Source of the DNA: Protea cynaroides
Lineage: Eukaryota > Streptophyta > Magnoliopsida > Proteales > Proteaceae
Direction of reading: 5' to 3'
DNA length: 64,000 nt
NCBI GenBank assembly: GCA_028583415.1
Contig: CM053269.1
Span: 35,344,254 to 35,408,253, forward strand
Positions 24,989-38,300 of this stretch are shown in pieces (the first letter of the stretch is position 1; each line of letters begins with the position of its first letter). The position numbers and the translations under genes were made by a program. The notes under the pieces are model-generated. The model was given only the letters and a program-made list of their open reading frames with translations, did not search any database and was not told the DNA's origin.

Positions 24989-26097
24989 TGTCACACCTCA
25001 ATTCCACACTATTCAGAATGATGTGATGAACCGCTAATAAACCAATGGTTCAACCAGAATCTTGAATAGGCTGTGTCCATTTCCTTAAATCATACACATC
25101 CACAACCATAATCAGAGTAAATAAACAATAGCGGAAGTCTTATATATTAAATGAACTGAGAATCTAAGAATGATAATATAAATAAAATATCTAATTATTT
25201 TCCATTGACTAAGACATAAGTAAATAAAATAATCAATTATATTTTCTTAATAATCCAAATAAAAATCTAATTGAAAACGCATGAGTTGCATTCGCATGAT
25301 GAATCATGCGACTCCATCATAACTTCAGCGTCCATTACCGCCGCTTGTCCATACATCAAAGCGTTGATATAATCTTCTACAGTGGTACCTGCATCATCAA
25401 CTAAAAATATTCGACGTCGAAAGGGTGAGCACACATCACGACTCAGTGAGCAAACAAAACAATGCAACAAACATATACATGCATTCAATTCATATCTTTG
25501 GTCTGGTTCATAAGTTTGTAACGTGTAATAAAAAGGATAGGTGGTCGCAGCACCTCTATACACGAATGTGTGGAATCACCCAATGGATCAAACATCATTG
25601 CCGCCCCCACATGCACCCACCATGGAATAGAGATAGTGCTAAAGTGCTTAGGACCACACCGCATCACACTTCCTCTGATGCTCTACCTATACCAACACGT
25701 AAGTCCCTGTTGACGAGGGCTTGCAAACTGGGCTTGCAACTAACCAATCCTCATGTCAAACAGTGTATCCAAGGCCTCACCCCAGCATCCCTCAATACCT
25801 CCATAGAGATAGAGCTAAGGCCCTCCGACAGAGTCAGAGACTATACGGTCCGAGACCACCTCCCCTGATGCCCTACGACATAATAGTTCTACTAAGGTAA
25901 TGGCAATACGACGATGTTAGTGGACAAGACTTGAGTAGAGATAGAGCTAGAGTCTGGTGACCAGGATGAACCACAGTGTCACGTCCTCCCCCTGATGCTC
26001 TACTCGCATCAAATACACTAACCACACACATATATTCGCATGTCTATTCCATGCATCATCATCATCATCATGTTATAAATAAACAGAATTAAATATG
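24989..26097 (-). repeat. Chromovirus 3' LTR, outer part (U5 side)
   Basis: In plus orientation it begins TGTCACACCTCAATTCC. It is interrupted at ATATG (26093-26097) by the LARD and resumes at 39859. It contains the conserved 134-nt frame at 25267-25400. Confidence 0.9.
25267..25400 (-). CDS. Conserved 134-nt LTR reading frame (copy A)
   Basis: Directly after TTTTTAG, a splice-acceptor-like site, 44 codons and a stop read DDAGTTVEDY.. to HDSSCECNSC.. . It has the same length in all five LTR copies of the window. In copies A, B and C the frame stays open upstream, so an unspliced ORF of about 98 residues exists here (25267-25563). No conserved ATG precedes the block, so translation would need splicing to an upstream start or another mechanism. 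The product would be a short acidic peptide ending in a CxCxxC motif. Function unknown; see findings. Confidence 0.4.
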
Positions 26098-26469
26098 TGT
26101 AAGCACCCCATTTTTGCCATCCCAACTAAACAAAGTCCTGTTGGCGTGTGAACAACAAAAGGAGAAAGATGATCGAAAGTTTGGATTTTTAACTGTGAAT
26201 TTGAAGAAGTTTTCAATGGGTCCATAGCAAGGTCATGGGTTATAATTTTGCATGGATGCATAGGTCATAGAATTATCTTTAAAATGAGATCAGAATTGTT
26301 CAATTCTGATATCAAATGAAGAAGATATGACCATTTTAGTCGGATGATACATATAAGGGAGGTTTCTGAAATTATTATAAATAATCCCAGGGGCCTTCAT
26401 GCAAATTATCGTAAGTCGAATTGTTTGAATTTCAAATCATCATATTTTGCATCATCCGACATCGGATTC

Positions 26470-26830
26470 AGATGATTCCAAGGTCATTATTCTTCATTCA
26501 TGATGTTCTACAAAGTGGACGTAAAAAATCCGGGTAGAAGTCACCAGTGGGTCCCATGCAAGCTTTCATGCAAAATTATCGTTAGAACTTCAAAGCTTCA
26601 TATCATTTCCGTTCTACATCGGATTCAGATGATTCCAAGGCCATTATTCTTCATTCATGATGTTCTACAAAGTGGACGTAAAAAATCCTGGGTGGAAGTC
26701 ACTAGTGGGTCCCATGCAAGCTTTCATGCAAAATTATTGTTAGAACTTCAAAGCTTCATATCTTTTCCGTTCTACGTCGGATTCAGATGATTCCAAGGCC
26801 ACTATTCTTTATTCATGATGCTCTACAAAG
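26470..26830 (+). repeat. 157-bp tandem repeats in LARD 5' LTR
   Basis: TGATGTTCTACAAAGTGGAC or its variant begins at 26501, 26658 and 26816, a spacing of 157-158 bp. A more diverged unit (CTATTCTACAAAGTGAAC) follows near 26987. The same array is present in the 3' LTR (about 35755-36120). Confidence 0.85.
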
Positions 26831-27164
26831 TGGACGTAAAATATTTTTGGTAGAAGCCTCCAAAGGTTCTCATGCAGAATGGTCAGCCAAATTATCGATA
26901 ATTGGCTTGCTTAAACTTCAGAAAGTCATAAGTTGGCCATTTTATTTCCAAATGAGGTGATTCAAGTTTCAATATTCCTCATTTTTACTATTCTACAAAG
27001 TGAACGTAAAAAATTTAGAATAAAGGTTATCAAAAAATTCCGTGCGGGATGATAGCGAAAATGACCCATGAAATAATAGAGAGAAAAAATCCAATTAATT
27101 CCAATCAATCCAGTCAACCCAAGCCAGTCTCAACCCATTTCGAATCAGTTCATCCATGTGCATA

Positions 27165-27189
27165 GTATTTATATATTATATATATTATA

Positions 27190-27227
<38 letters not shown>

Positions 27228-27300
27228 CTATATATATATATGTATGTTATTAAATATATGTGTATATATGTATATAATATATATTATTATATATAAATGA
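27165..27300. repeat. TA-rich microsatellite zone
   Basis: Long alternating TATA runs. The corresponding zone of the 3' LTR (36461-36555) is shorter, one of the main length differences between the LTRs. Confidence 0.9.
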
Positions 27301-27309
27301 TAAAATCCA

Positions 27310-28221
27310 AAAGATTTTGAAAAAAAAGGAAAGAAGAAAAAGGAAAAAACTTAAGATTTTCTAAGGGAATCCAAAAGATTTTTTTGGAAAAAAATGGAAA
27401 TAAGAAAGAGGAAAAACGTGAGCTTTTCTAAGGGAATCCAAAAGATTTTGTTGGAGAAAAAAAAAAGAAATAAGAAAGAGGAAAAACGTGAGCTTTTCTA
27501 AGGGAATCCAAAAGATTTTGTTGGAGAAAAAAAATGAAAGAAGAAAGAGGAAACACGTGAGATTTTCTAAGAGAATCCAAAAGATTTTTTTTGGAGAAAA
27601 AAAAGGAAAGAAGAAAGAGAAAAAACGTGGGGGTTTTAGGAGAGCTAGGTTTTGGGAGAAAAAAAAGGAAAAAAAAAGGGGAGAGAGAGGACGTCAAAAG
27701 GGAAAAGATTTAGGGTTTCTAGATGATTTCCAAAAGAGAAAAAAAAGGGGGAGAGAGAGGACGTGAAAAGGGAGAAGATTTAGGGTTTTTAGATTTTTTC
27801 CAAAAGAGAAAAAAAGGGGGGAGATAAAAGAGACGTGAAAGAGAGAAGGAGAGGGGGTTTTTTGAGAGGATTTCCAAAAGAGAAAAAAGAGGGAAAGAGA
27901 AAAAACGTGAAAAGCTTTTGGAGCTAGGTTTTGGGAGAAAAAGAAGGGAAGAAGAGAGAAAAAAGAGGGAGAAATAAAGAAAAAAAAGAAAAAAAACGTG
28001 AAGAGGGGGGAGGCTCACGGTTTTGGGAGAAAAAGAAGGGAAGAAGAGAGAAAAAAGAGAAAAAAAAAGAAAAAAAAAGGAAAAAATGTGAAGAGGGGGA
28101 AAGGCTCACGGTTTTGGGGAAAAAAGGAGAAAAAAATGGAGAGCTGCGGGAAAGAGAAGAATGAACGGGGAAGAACAGAAAAGAAGATGAAGTAGAGAAG
28201 AACATAGAGAGGGAAGGAGGT
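27310..28221 (+). promoter_or_regulatory. GA-rich LTR leader ending in splice donor
   Basis: Purine-rich block with repeated units carrying CGTGAGCTTTTCTAAGGGAA and TTTAGGGTTTCTAGATG. It ends GGAAGGAG|GTAAGTTGG, a near-ideal donor, at 28219/28220. The 3' LTR keeps the donor at 37468/37469. An untranslated first exon is plausible; no acceptor was identified. Confidence 0.45.
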
Positions 28222-30527
28222 AAGTTGGTTTGTTTCTGTCTTTCTATTAAGTTTTTTTTATGCATATGTTGTTCATTCCACTTGCTGCCCATATCTTCAA
28301 TTATCCAGCCATCCTGTCCAAAACCAAGCCACCTGACCATCCACCATTCCCATATAAACCCAGCAACACCTAATATACTCCAACCGACACACTCCCGTGC
28401 CTTCTCAGCCACCCAAGCTTGCAACCTATAATCCTCATGCACCCGACTACCTGGCCATGAAAAAATCATCACCGCAACTCCATCTCCGTGATTCCCCACC
28501 GTGTCATACCTATTGCTGCTTTAGCCCCACCAAGCACCAAACCCAAGCTTCCACTCACATAATCATCTAAACACCTATCCAGCTACACTCACAATCCCAT
28601 CTCTTTACTCTTGTCTAGCCTACATCATTAATCAAAACCCAGCCACGGCCAGGCAGCTTGCTATCATCTGCAATACCAATTCTATCCTGCAACACCTCAT
28701 CAAATCTCTCACCTTACACCTGCTCACCACCATATCACTCATCACCCAATATTAATCCAATCACCAAATCCCAACAGTAATGCACCACTCCTCACGATCT
28801 GTCCACAACCATACAAATCAGATTGCAACCATTAACATCTACTATCTCCATTTCTGATTTTCCAATAACCAATCTATACAGCTGCTCCCGAATTACCTTC
28901 ATCATCTTCATTATGATTAATTTAAGCGAATCTGAATATCATGCATACAAGTTGTTTTGATACATATGATGCCACATAATTGCCATATGTGATGCTCACA
29001 TTGCTCACATGCCATACTTGGAATGCTTTCACATGTTATCTTTGGGTGCTTACATGATTTTTGTTGTTTTGGAATGCTACACATGCTTATTGCCATATTT
29101 GTCTGTTATACATGCTCACATGCCGTATTGGATGATTACTGCCATGTTTGGATGCACACTTACCATGTTTTTATTGATTCACATGCTCACTTGCCATCTT
29201 TGACTGATTTGTTGCTAAATTTGAATATATTTCCAACGTGCTATATTTGAATGCTTACACTGCTATATTTAAGCTCACATTGCTATGTTAGATTGTTTAC
29301 ATTGTACAACAACTAGGGCAAGATACACCCAAAAATGAAAAGAATTGAACAATTAGGGTAGTAAAACCCTAAAAATAGAAAGAATAATTAGGGCAAAATA
29401 AACCCTAGAATGAAGAGAATAATTAGGGTATGAAACCCTAAAAATGAAAATCACAATGAAAAGGGATAGGAAACCCTAAAAACCTAAGAATGGAAACAAT
29501 AAAAATGGTAGGAATTTAGGTCTCATCCCTAAATCATATTGAAAAAAATAGAAAGAATTTGGTACACATCCCAAATAAAAATGATAGAAATTTAGGTCTC
29601 ATCCCTAGATCCTATTAACAAAAATAGAAAGAATTTGGTACACATCCTAAATAAAAATGGTAGGAATTTAGGTCTCATCCCTACATCCTATTAACAAAAA
29701 TAGAAACAATAAAAATGATAGGAATTTAGGTCTCATCCATAGATCCTATTGACAAAAATGGAAGGAATTTGGTACACATTTAAAATTCGACTCTCACAAA
29801 TTTTGAACTATGTCGTACCTGATTTCTAGGCCAAACCCTAGAATACGTAGGTAATTTGGGAATCCCAAATACGGTACAAAGCCACCCATCAACCGTACAT
29901 CCAGCATAAACTTCAACTTGAACAAAAAAATCTAATTGAAGCACATGCATAAATCACTTCTATAATCTTTAATCACACAACCCATTTTCAAACTACGTTT
30001 TTGGACTTGATTTTCAGGATTGGAATACGTAGGTAGTTTGAGATGTCTTACACGTCTCAGATTCAGTCCAAGATCGAACCATCTTTGGTTCGGTTCACTG
30101 TATAATATTGTACATTACATTTGCTTGTTTATTTGCTTTAAAACATGATTGGCTGAACCCTAGGTTAGAATAACTTAGCAACTTGGTTTAGGACATCCCC
30201 TATTGAACCCTAGTCATCCAGTTGACCAAGCACAGTCAAAATTAGAATTTAAGGAAAGTTTAGGAGGCCGATATTGATCGGGCGGTTTGGATGCCTAACA
30301 CCTTCCCATAACCGTACCCTGAATACTTACCCGATCTCTTGCAGACCAAAGAACCGATACATTGGGTCACGAGTCAATAGAAGTCTTACCTTAAGGTGAG
30401 GCTACATTTTTAGAGGTCCTAGACCTTAATCTAGGTGGCGACTCCAACAGATTCAATCGATCTTCATCGATTATGGATACACATTCATCCAGAGGAGGAT
30501 CACGTCGATTTGCCATTGTCTTCACAG

Positions 30528-30545
30528 TGGCGACTCCGCTGGGGA
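30528..30545 (+). other. LARD primer-binding site
   Basis: TGGCGACTCCGCTGGGGA directly after the 5' LTR (one base between). From memory this matches primer sites of Tat/Ogre-lineage gypsy elements, thought to use tRNA-Arg. Confidence 0.7.
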
Positions 30546-33246
30546 TGAATATTCAGACTCCTAGGATACTTTCCTTATATTGATTTGCTTGACATTTGAT
30601 GCTAGATCTAGGGTACTATATTTATTGTTTGTACATATTGTTTTGGGGGGAATGGGTTCAGTCACAGTTTCGTGCGAGTAGCCGAACCGGGTCCCATGCA
30701 TGTGGGGCAGCCCACTAGGCGAAACACACAGCCTTGGCCTGTACTTTGTGAGACCACGATCGGCAAGCAGCCTCTAACGAGTATTTTTTGGGTCCGTCTG
30801 GGAATGCGTTATGCTACTCCACGTCGCTTGGATCCTTGCAACTTATGCTACTCCACGTCGCTTGGATCCTTGCAACATACTATATAAAGGGAATGGGGGC
30901 AGGGTATTCATCGAGCATTCGGTGATAGGTTACCCCGTCCTCGTCAAGGTGGCCATTTCTGTCCTAACCCAGTTTGAGCCATATGTATGTTATTTTTGGT
31001 CCATCTTTGAACCAACATGGTAAAATCTACTCGATCATAATATTTACATCTGAGACATCGAAGTTCTGCCCATTTTTATCCTTGACTTGTCAACATGTTT
31101 GGATCCACACTTGAGTATTCTTGTCTCTTACTTGTTGGGAGCGTGAGGGTTACGTATACCCGCATACACATTAGTGTGGGCGGTCTGTACACGCCCTCCA
31201 TCGTACAAAGCTCATTGTGTTGATCTGTTCAATATTGATACGTCAATCTCAAAAAATGATCAGAAAATTTTCATCATGGTATAGATACTGTGATCAAGTA
31301 GAAATTTACCGATTTTTTTAATCATGAACCGCTTTTGTCATCCATTATGAAAACTACAAATAAGCATATCCGTTTCAATTTCTTGAAATTTGATGAACCA
31401 CATGGTCGAACCTTGGTGCTACAATGATCCATTCGGAATCTTGAGGCCCCAAGACCAATCATGGGATTATTCAAACACAAATTAATTATTACAGATGATG
31501 TCTAATGGTCGGTTTTCATGAAGGAGCTAACTTTGTTTGGTCGAGTCAGCTTGTGATGTGCATTCCTTCTCGTGTCCGGTCACTTTCGAGTCTTAACCTT
31601 CGTTCATTATTTATATAAAAATAAAAAATAAAAAAAACCAAAAAAAAAAAAAAAACAAAAAAAGAAAAAAGAAAAAAGAAAGAAAGAAAGGTTGAACTAG
31701 GGAGGATATAATTGTCTAGACTTAAGAGAACACCTGAGTGTGTAGACAAAACATCCACTCTTATTACATCCTCTCATAAGAAGGTCTCATCATCACCGGT
31801 TCATGTCTCAGTTCATATTCATAAGGAGGACTTTTGTACCTCAAAGTGTTGGAATGATTGGAAGACAGTATATTGGGAGCCCAAATATTGCAGAGGGGAA
31901 TTGAAATTCCAAGATCGGAGTTAAGGAATCCAAGAGATTAGAAAGTTGAATCATAGATTCTGAGAGATTATATGTTTCTTTCCCATGTTAGCATACCTAC
32001 CAATTTTAAATGGAAAAACTAAGATTGGAAAGCATTTCGTTCACCCGATTGAGCAACTTTGACTGACAGAGTTGGTTCCTAACTCCAAAATTACTTTCAT
32101 CATCCAAGGTGACCATGACTCAAAGGAGTAGTCCTCGAACCTTCAAGAATGGCCCACCCACCTCCCAAAATCCAGGATGAAAAGGAAGACCATGTGGTCA
32201 ATTATATCTCAAAATTAAGGTAGCCTGAAAATGAACTTCATGTGCAGCCTAACCTGGGGCAAAACCAAAATGTTAGTATACCCTAAATTGGGGCACAACA
32301 AAAATATCAGTGCACCCTAAACTGGGGCATAATTAAAATATTAATGGATTCAAAGTAGGGCAAACCAAAAAGGTGATGGACCAACAAGGGTATAGGTCAG
32401 TTTCATGACATCCAAATTGGGGCATAAGATTGGAATACGTTTACCCCAAATTGAGGCATTGGCCAGGTGAATGTCAAACCCGAATTGGGGCATAAATCAA
32501 AATGGTAATAGGCCCAAGAGGGGTTTATCTCAAGATGGAAAGGGTCAAACACATGTCGATAGATAGGCATAATGAGCCTTACTAGCAAAAGTTTGAACGG
32601 AGATTCGGTCCTACAACCAATCATAAGTTGGCGTCAATGATGTCGTATCCAATTGGGGTAACTCGGTGAATTACTTGTCTAAACTGACTACCATTGGTAT
32701 CTGATAGGTCATCTATGTTTGGGCTCGAGTCCAATGTGTCTGTAAACAGTCCAGTCCAAAATGCTCTGAAAAAAATAATAATCATCCCATTTGAGACATC
32801 AACAACAGTGCTTTACTACTTCCAATCCATTCCTTCCCAGTTTGATATTTCTTCCTCTTCCATGTCCGTTGCTAATTCTGATTCCGATGACGATTGAGGA
32901 TGATGAGCCACAACCTGAACTTCTACTTCATCGGCCTTTAGAGAAATGAAAGTGCAACACAAATGTGAAAGTTACAAATGATTAAGTTAAAGTCATGGAA
33001 GCATTCTCAAAGATACAAGTTGGTACATCAAAATGTCATCCCATTCGGTCAATTTATAGAAATAATTTTTTTTGGGATATTCCTTGAAAGTAGAGAACAT
33101 TTATAGACTCATACAGGTGGTTCGTTCAGTTTTGTAAAAATGGGTCTATAGACAAGGACCATTCAAGTGATTAAGTCTTCTACAAGTGCATGACATCTAC
33201 AAACATGAAGTATGTTATAGATCAACCTCAAAGTCAAAGATGAGCT

Positions 33247-33313
<67 letters not shown>

Positions 33314-35346
33314 AAAGAAATAAAAAAAGAAAAAAAAAGAAAAAGAAAAAAAGAAAAAAGAAAAAAGAAAAAAAAAAGAGCTATACAAAATAATGAGGTT
33401 GGTTGGCAAACTCCATTGGAATACTGATGGTGGACAAATTCAACTACGACGCATAGACATAGAGCAACTACTTTGAAACAGTAATGATGAGTGAGTTCGA
33501 TTACAAGGCATATACATGGGGCAACTCCTTTGGAGCCATGCTGATGGACGAGTTCAGTTATAGAGCAATAAGACAATTGATTTTCGTACAATGACATATA
33601 GACACCATTTCTTAGAACCTGATTGGAGACCTGATCTTTTGTTGTGATTCACATTGTGTGTTGAGCTGGATTTTTGATATGGGTCACTACATCCCGCCCA
33701 TATAGGGGGTGGTCTCATCACTTTGTTGTAATCAGAAGATTTCTTTTCGGCTAAAGACTCTCTCTCCCGTCCATCAATCTGACGATCTTCCACAGAGTCT
33801 GCATTACATACCCTTACTTCAAATGTCACAAAATTTTATGGTATTGTTTCTTGTGAACATATCGTCTTGTTATGCATAAATATTGTTCAATAAATCTGAC
33901 TGGAATATCTATCTGTTGTTCATCATTTCGACGGCATCCAAGAATTCCATAGTCCTTTGTTACTAGCTAATAAAATGGCATTGCCTAGTGGAGATCAAGC
34001 CATTCTACATAAACAACCAAACACTCTCCCAATGGTAGACCCATCGGACAGTTTCTTATCTGTCCATCTGGACCTTCGTCGTCATACTTGTATACAGACT
34101 TAAAGGATTTGGGCCCAAACGTGGTTGTAACCGATTCAGCATCTGAGCATAGCTTGTTGAAACTTGTTTTCTATCTGAGTGATACCAAGAGGAGAAAACA
34201 TTCTTTGACGTTTTTCTAAAGATTAGTGTAGGGTTGCATCTCCTTAAGGTTATTTTTAGTGATGACTCGAAAATCGCCTGCTTATCAATGTGTGCAGACT
34301 TGAACTTAGACACTAGGGCAAAATCACCCATTTATCCAAACATCATGAGTTTAGTTGAGCCCCCTGTTTAAAACTCTACCTGAGTTTATTTGAATGAAAG
34401 AGAAAGATGACCCATACAAATTTGAAAAAAAAATAAAATAAAATTGAGTCATTGTCATCATTTTCCCCTCATCAAAAAGACCTAATTGCCCTTTAATCAA
34501 AGTGAAACCCATATAAATTTGGTAGGAATGCAGAACATATCAAAATTGCCTTTTAAAGAAAAGAAACATGTTTTCTCTCAGTCTAGATTAAGTCAAATCA
34601 AGGAAAGTCGATCAAATCATGATCTCTATTTCCTCTTGGATTTCGAGCAATGTTAGTGGACAAAGTGCAGATGCTAAGCCCCATTATGGCTACCTCAATA
34701 TTTATGGAAAGTTCAACCCATTTTGGGAATGAAGAAAGATGAAGAAAGGAATTGAAAAGAACAAGAAAAAGAAAAAGACAAATGAAAAAAAAAAAGAAAA
34801 AAAAAAGGAAAGAAAGGTGAAAATACAGAGAAGAAAGAAGACTGAATGAAAGCAGAATAAGAATGGAAAAGAGAACAAGATACAAGCAAAGAAAAAAAAA
34901 GAAAGATCATGGGAAAAGAGAGAAAACTCTAGCCCGAACTACGCGAAACCTGATTTCGGAGGGTCAAAAATCCCAAAGGATACGTAGGCAATTTGGGACA
35001 CCCCAAATTCGGTCAAAAGGATACACATCCAGAGGCCATTCACCCAAAGGATACACCAGTTACATCATGAGCGGTCTTGAGCCAAAGTCACAGACCCGAT
35101 GAGGTCGCTACTCAAGAAGCTTGACAGTTATAGTTACACCATGAGCGGTCTTGAGCCAAAGTCACAGACCTGATAAGGTCGCTATTCAAGGAGCTTGACA
35201 TCTACAGTTTTTTGTTGTACAGTTTAAAAAAAAAAAAAATTTACAGCATCAATTCAAGGGAGCAATGTTAGAACCAAGATCAAGTGCAGAATAATGCAAA
35301 AATGGGCCACTTTTGTCTTCGGCCTCAATTGCCCACAATCTCGACC
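30546..35346 (+). other. LARD non-coding interior
   Basis: No retroelement protein similarity. Contents: a perfect 33-bp tandem duplication (about 30809-30875, GCTACTCCACGTCGCTTGGA); A-rich runs (31616-31690, 33249-33380, 34785-34810); a zone at about 32250-32490 where (A)ATTGGGGCA-like words recur every few dozen bases; one ATACGTAGG-plus-hairpin motif at 34979; and a roughly 75-bp tandem duplication at about 35055-35205 (GAGCGGTCTTGAGCCAAAGT twice). Small frames here are low-complexity Lys/Phe-rich and not credible genes. Confidence 0.75.
33249..33380. repeat. A-rich and (AAAG)n low-complexity tract
   Basis: A-run followed by AAAG units and irregular A/G sequence. It generates spurious Phe/Ser-rich frames on the minus strand. 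Confidence 0.95.
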
Positions 35347-35359
35347 GAAGAGGGGCATC
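35347..35359 (+). other. LARD polypurine tract
   Basis: GAAGAGGGGCATC immediately before the 3' LTR start; purine-rich, as needed for plus-strand priming. Confidence 0.75.
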
Positions 35360-38300
35360 TGTAAGCACCCCATTTTTGCCATCCCAGCTAAACAAAGTCC
35401 TGCTGGCGTGTGAACAACAAAAGGAGAAATATGATCGAAAGTTTGGATTTTTGACTGTGAATTTGAGGAAGTTTTCAATGGGTCTCTGAATTTGAGGAAG
35501 TTTTCAATGGGTCCACAGCAAGGTCATGGGTTATAATTTTGCATGGATGTATAGGTCATAGAATTATCTTCGAAATGAGACCAGAATTGCTCAATTCTGA
35601 TATCAAATGAAGAAGATATGACCATTTTAGTCGGATGATACATATAAGGGAGGTTTCTGAAATTATTATAAATAATCCCAGGGGCCTTCATGCAAATTAT
35701 CGTAAGTCGGATTATTTGAATTTCAAATCATCATATCTTCATCATCCGACATCGGATTCAGATGATTCCAAGGTCATTATTCTTCATTCATGATGTTCTA
35801 CAAAGTGGACGTAAAAAATCCCGAGTAAAAGTCACCAGTGGGTCCCATGCAAGCTTTCATGTAAAATTATCGTTAGAACTTCAAAACTTCATATCATTTC
35901 TGTTCTACATCGAATTCAGATGATTCCAAGGCCATTATTCTTCATTCATGATGTTCTACAAAGTGGACGTAAAAAATCCTGGGTAGAAGTCACTAGTGGG
36001 TCCCATGCAAGCTTTCATGCAAAATTATCGTTAGAACTTCAAAGCTTCATATCTTTTCCGTTCTACATCGGATTCAGATGATTCCAAGGCCACTATTCTT
36101 CATTCATGATGCTCTACAAAGTGGACATAAAATATTTCCGATAGAAGCCTCCGAAGGATCTCATGCAGAATGGTCAGCCAAATTATTAATAATTGGCTTG
36201 CTTAAACTTCAGAAAGTCATAAGTTGGCCATTTTATTTCCAAATGAGGTGATTCAAGTTTCAATATTCCTCATTTTTACTGTTCTACAAAGTGAACGTAG
36301 AAAATTTGGAATAAAGGTTATCAGAAAATTCCGTGCGGGATGACGGTGGAAATGGCCCATGAAATAATAGAGAGAGAAAATCCAATTAATTCCAATCAAT
36401 CCAGTCAACCCAAGCCAGTCTCAACCCATTTCGAATCAGTTCATCCATGTGCATAGTATTTATATATTATATATATTGTATACTATATATATATATGTAT
36501 GTTATTAAATATATGTGTATATATGTATATAATATATATTATTATATATAAATGATAAAATCCAAAATATTTTGAAAAAAAAAGGAAAGAAGAAAGAGGA
36601 AAAAACGTGAGCTTTTCTAAGGGAATCCAAAAGATTTTGTTGGAAAAAAAAAGAAATAAGAAAGAGGAAAAACGCGAGCTTTTCTAAGGGAATCCAAAAA
36701 ATTTTGTTAGAGAAAAAAAAGGAAATAAGAAAGAGGAAAAACGTGAGCTTTTCTAAAGGAATCCAAAATATTTTATTGGAGAAAAAAAAGGAAAGAGGAA
36801 AGAGGAAAAACGTGAGCTTTTCTAAGAGAATCCAAAATATTTTTTTGGAGAAAAAAAAGGAAAGAAGAAAGAGAAAAAATGTGGGGGTTTTAGGAGAGCT
36901 AGGTTTTGGGAGAAAAAAAAGGAAAAAAAAAAAGGAGAGAGAGGACGTGAAAAGGGAGAAGATTTAGGGTTTCTAGATGATTTCCAAAAGAGAAAAAAAA
37001 GGGGGAGAGAGAGAGGACGTGAAAAGGGAGAAGATTTAGGGTTTCTAGATGATTTCCAAAAGAGAAAAAAAAGGGGGAGAGAGAGAGGACGTGAAAGAGA
37101 GAAGGATAGGGGTTTTTTGAGAGGATTTCCAAAAGAGAAAAAAGACGGAAAGAGAAAAAACGTGAAAAATTTTTGGGGCTAGGTTTAGGGAGAAAAAGAA
37201 GGGAAGAAGAGAGAAAAAAGAGGGAGAAATAAAGAAAAAAAAGAAAAAAAACGTGAAGAGGGGTGAGGCTCACGGTTTTGGGAGAAAAAGAAGGGAAAAA
37301 GAGAGAAAAAAGAGAGAAAAAAAAAAGGAAAAAATGTGAAGAGGGGGAGAGGCTCACGGGTTTTGGGGAAAAAAGGAGAAAAAAATGGAGAGTTGCGGGA
37401 AAGAGAAGAATGAACGGGGAAGAACAGAAAAGAAGAAGAAGTAGAGAAGAACATAGGGAGAGAAGGAGGTAAGTTGGATTGTTTCTGTCTTTCTATTAAG
37501 TTTTTTTTATGCATATGTTGTTCATTCCACTTGCTGCCCATATCTTCAATTACCCAGCCATCCTGTCCAAAACCAAGCCACCTAACCATCCACCATTCCC
37601 ATATAAACCCAGCAACACCTAATCTACTCCAACCGACACACTCTCGTGCCTTCTCAGCCATCCAAGCTTGTAACCTATAATCCTCATGCACCTGACTACC
37701 TGGCCATGGAAAAATCATCATCACCGTAACTCCATCTCTGTGATTCCCCACCATGTCATACCCATTGCTGCTTTAGCCCCACCAAGCACCAAACCCAAGC
37801 TTCCACTCACATAATCATCTAAACACCTATCCAGCTAGACTCACAATCCCATCTCTTCACTCTTGTCTAGCCTGCATCATTAATCAAACCCCAGCCACGG
37901 CCAGACAGCTTGCTATCATCTGCAATACCAATTCTATCCTGCAACACCTCATCAAATCTCTCACCTTACACCTGCTCACCACCATATCACTCATCACCCA
38001 ATATACATCCAATCACCAAATCCCAACAGCAATGCACCACTCCTCAGGATCTGTCCACAACCATACAAATCAGATTGCAACCATTAACATCTACCATCTC
38101 CATTTCTGATTTTCCAATAACCAATCTATACAGCTGCTCCCGAATTACCTTCATCATCTTCATTATGATTAATTTAAGCGAATCTGAATATCATGCATAC
38201 AAGTTGTTTTGATACATATGATGCCACATAATTGCCATATGTGATGCTCACATTGCTCACATGCCATACTTGTAATGCTTTCACATGTTATCTTTGGGTG

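Larger units (their letters stand above)
26098..30526 (+). repeat. LARD 5' LTR
   Basis: Segments in order: a 157-bp tandem repeat block (about 26470-26830, three clear units and a diverged fourth); an AT-rich microsatellite zone (27165-27300); a GA-rich block of 60-75 bp units (27310-28210) ending in a splice-donor-like GTAAGT at 28220; C/T-rich then AT-rich sequence; a block of about 74-bp units with GGTCTCATCCCTA and TTTGGTACACAT (29500-29780); two ATACGTAGG-plus-hairpin motifs (29841, 30022); end TTCACA. Confidence 0.88.

Noticed and set aside
25425..25868. Plus-strand frames in the chromovirus LTRs (also 49053-49454)
   Set aside because: They run antisense to the LTR and are not kept in the other LTR copies; the sense-strand 134-nt block is the conserved one.
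26470..26830. Regular 157-bp spacing considered as CRISPR-like or as a centromeric satellite
   Set aside because: Whole units repeat without unique spacers, only three to four copies occur, and they lie inside an LTR; a local tandem duplication explains them.
27428..28499. Several 60-190 codon frames over the GA-rich LARD LTR (also at 36704-37754)
   Set aside because: Lys/Arg/Glu- or Phe/Ser/Leu-rich products of a purine-rich minisatellite; both strands are open and there is no domain pattern.
29330..29480. Telomere-like AAACCCTA words (also 59950-60110)
   Set aside because: They are part of longer repeat units and are not tandem heptamers, so this is no interstitial telomere array.
33163..33597. 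144-codon minus-strand frame with long Phe runs
   Set aside because: It is generated by the A-rich/AAAG tract and its ends are not conserved in any recognisable protein.
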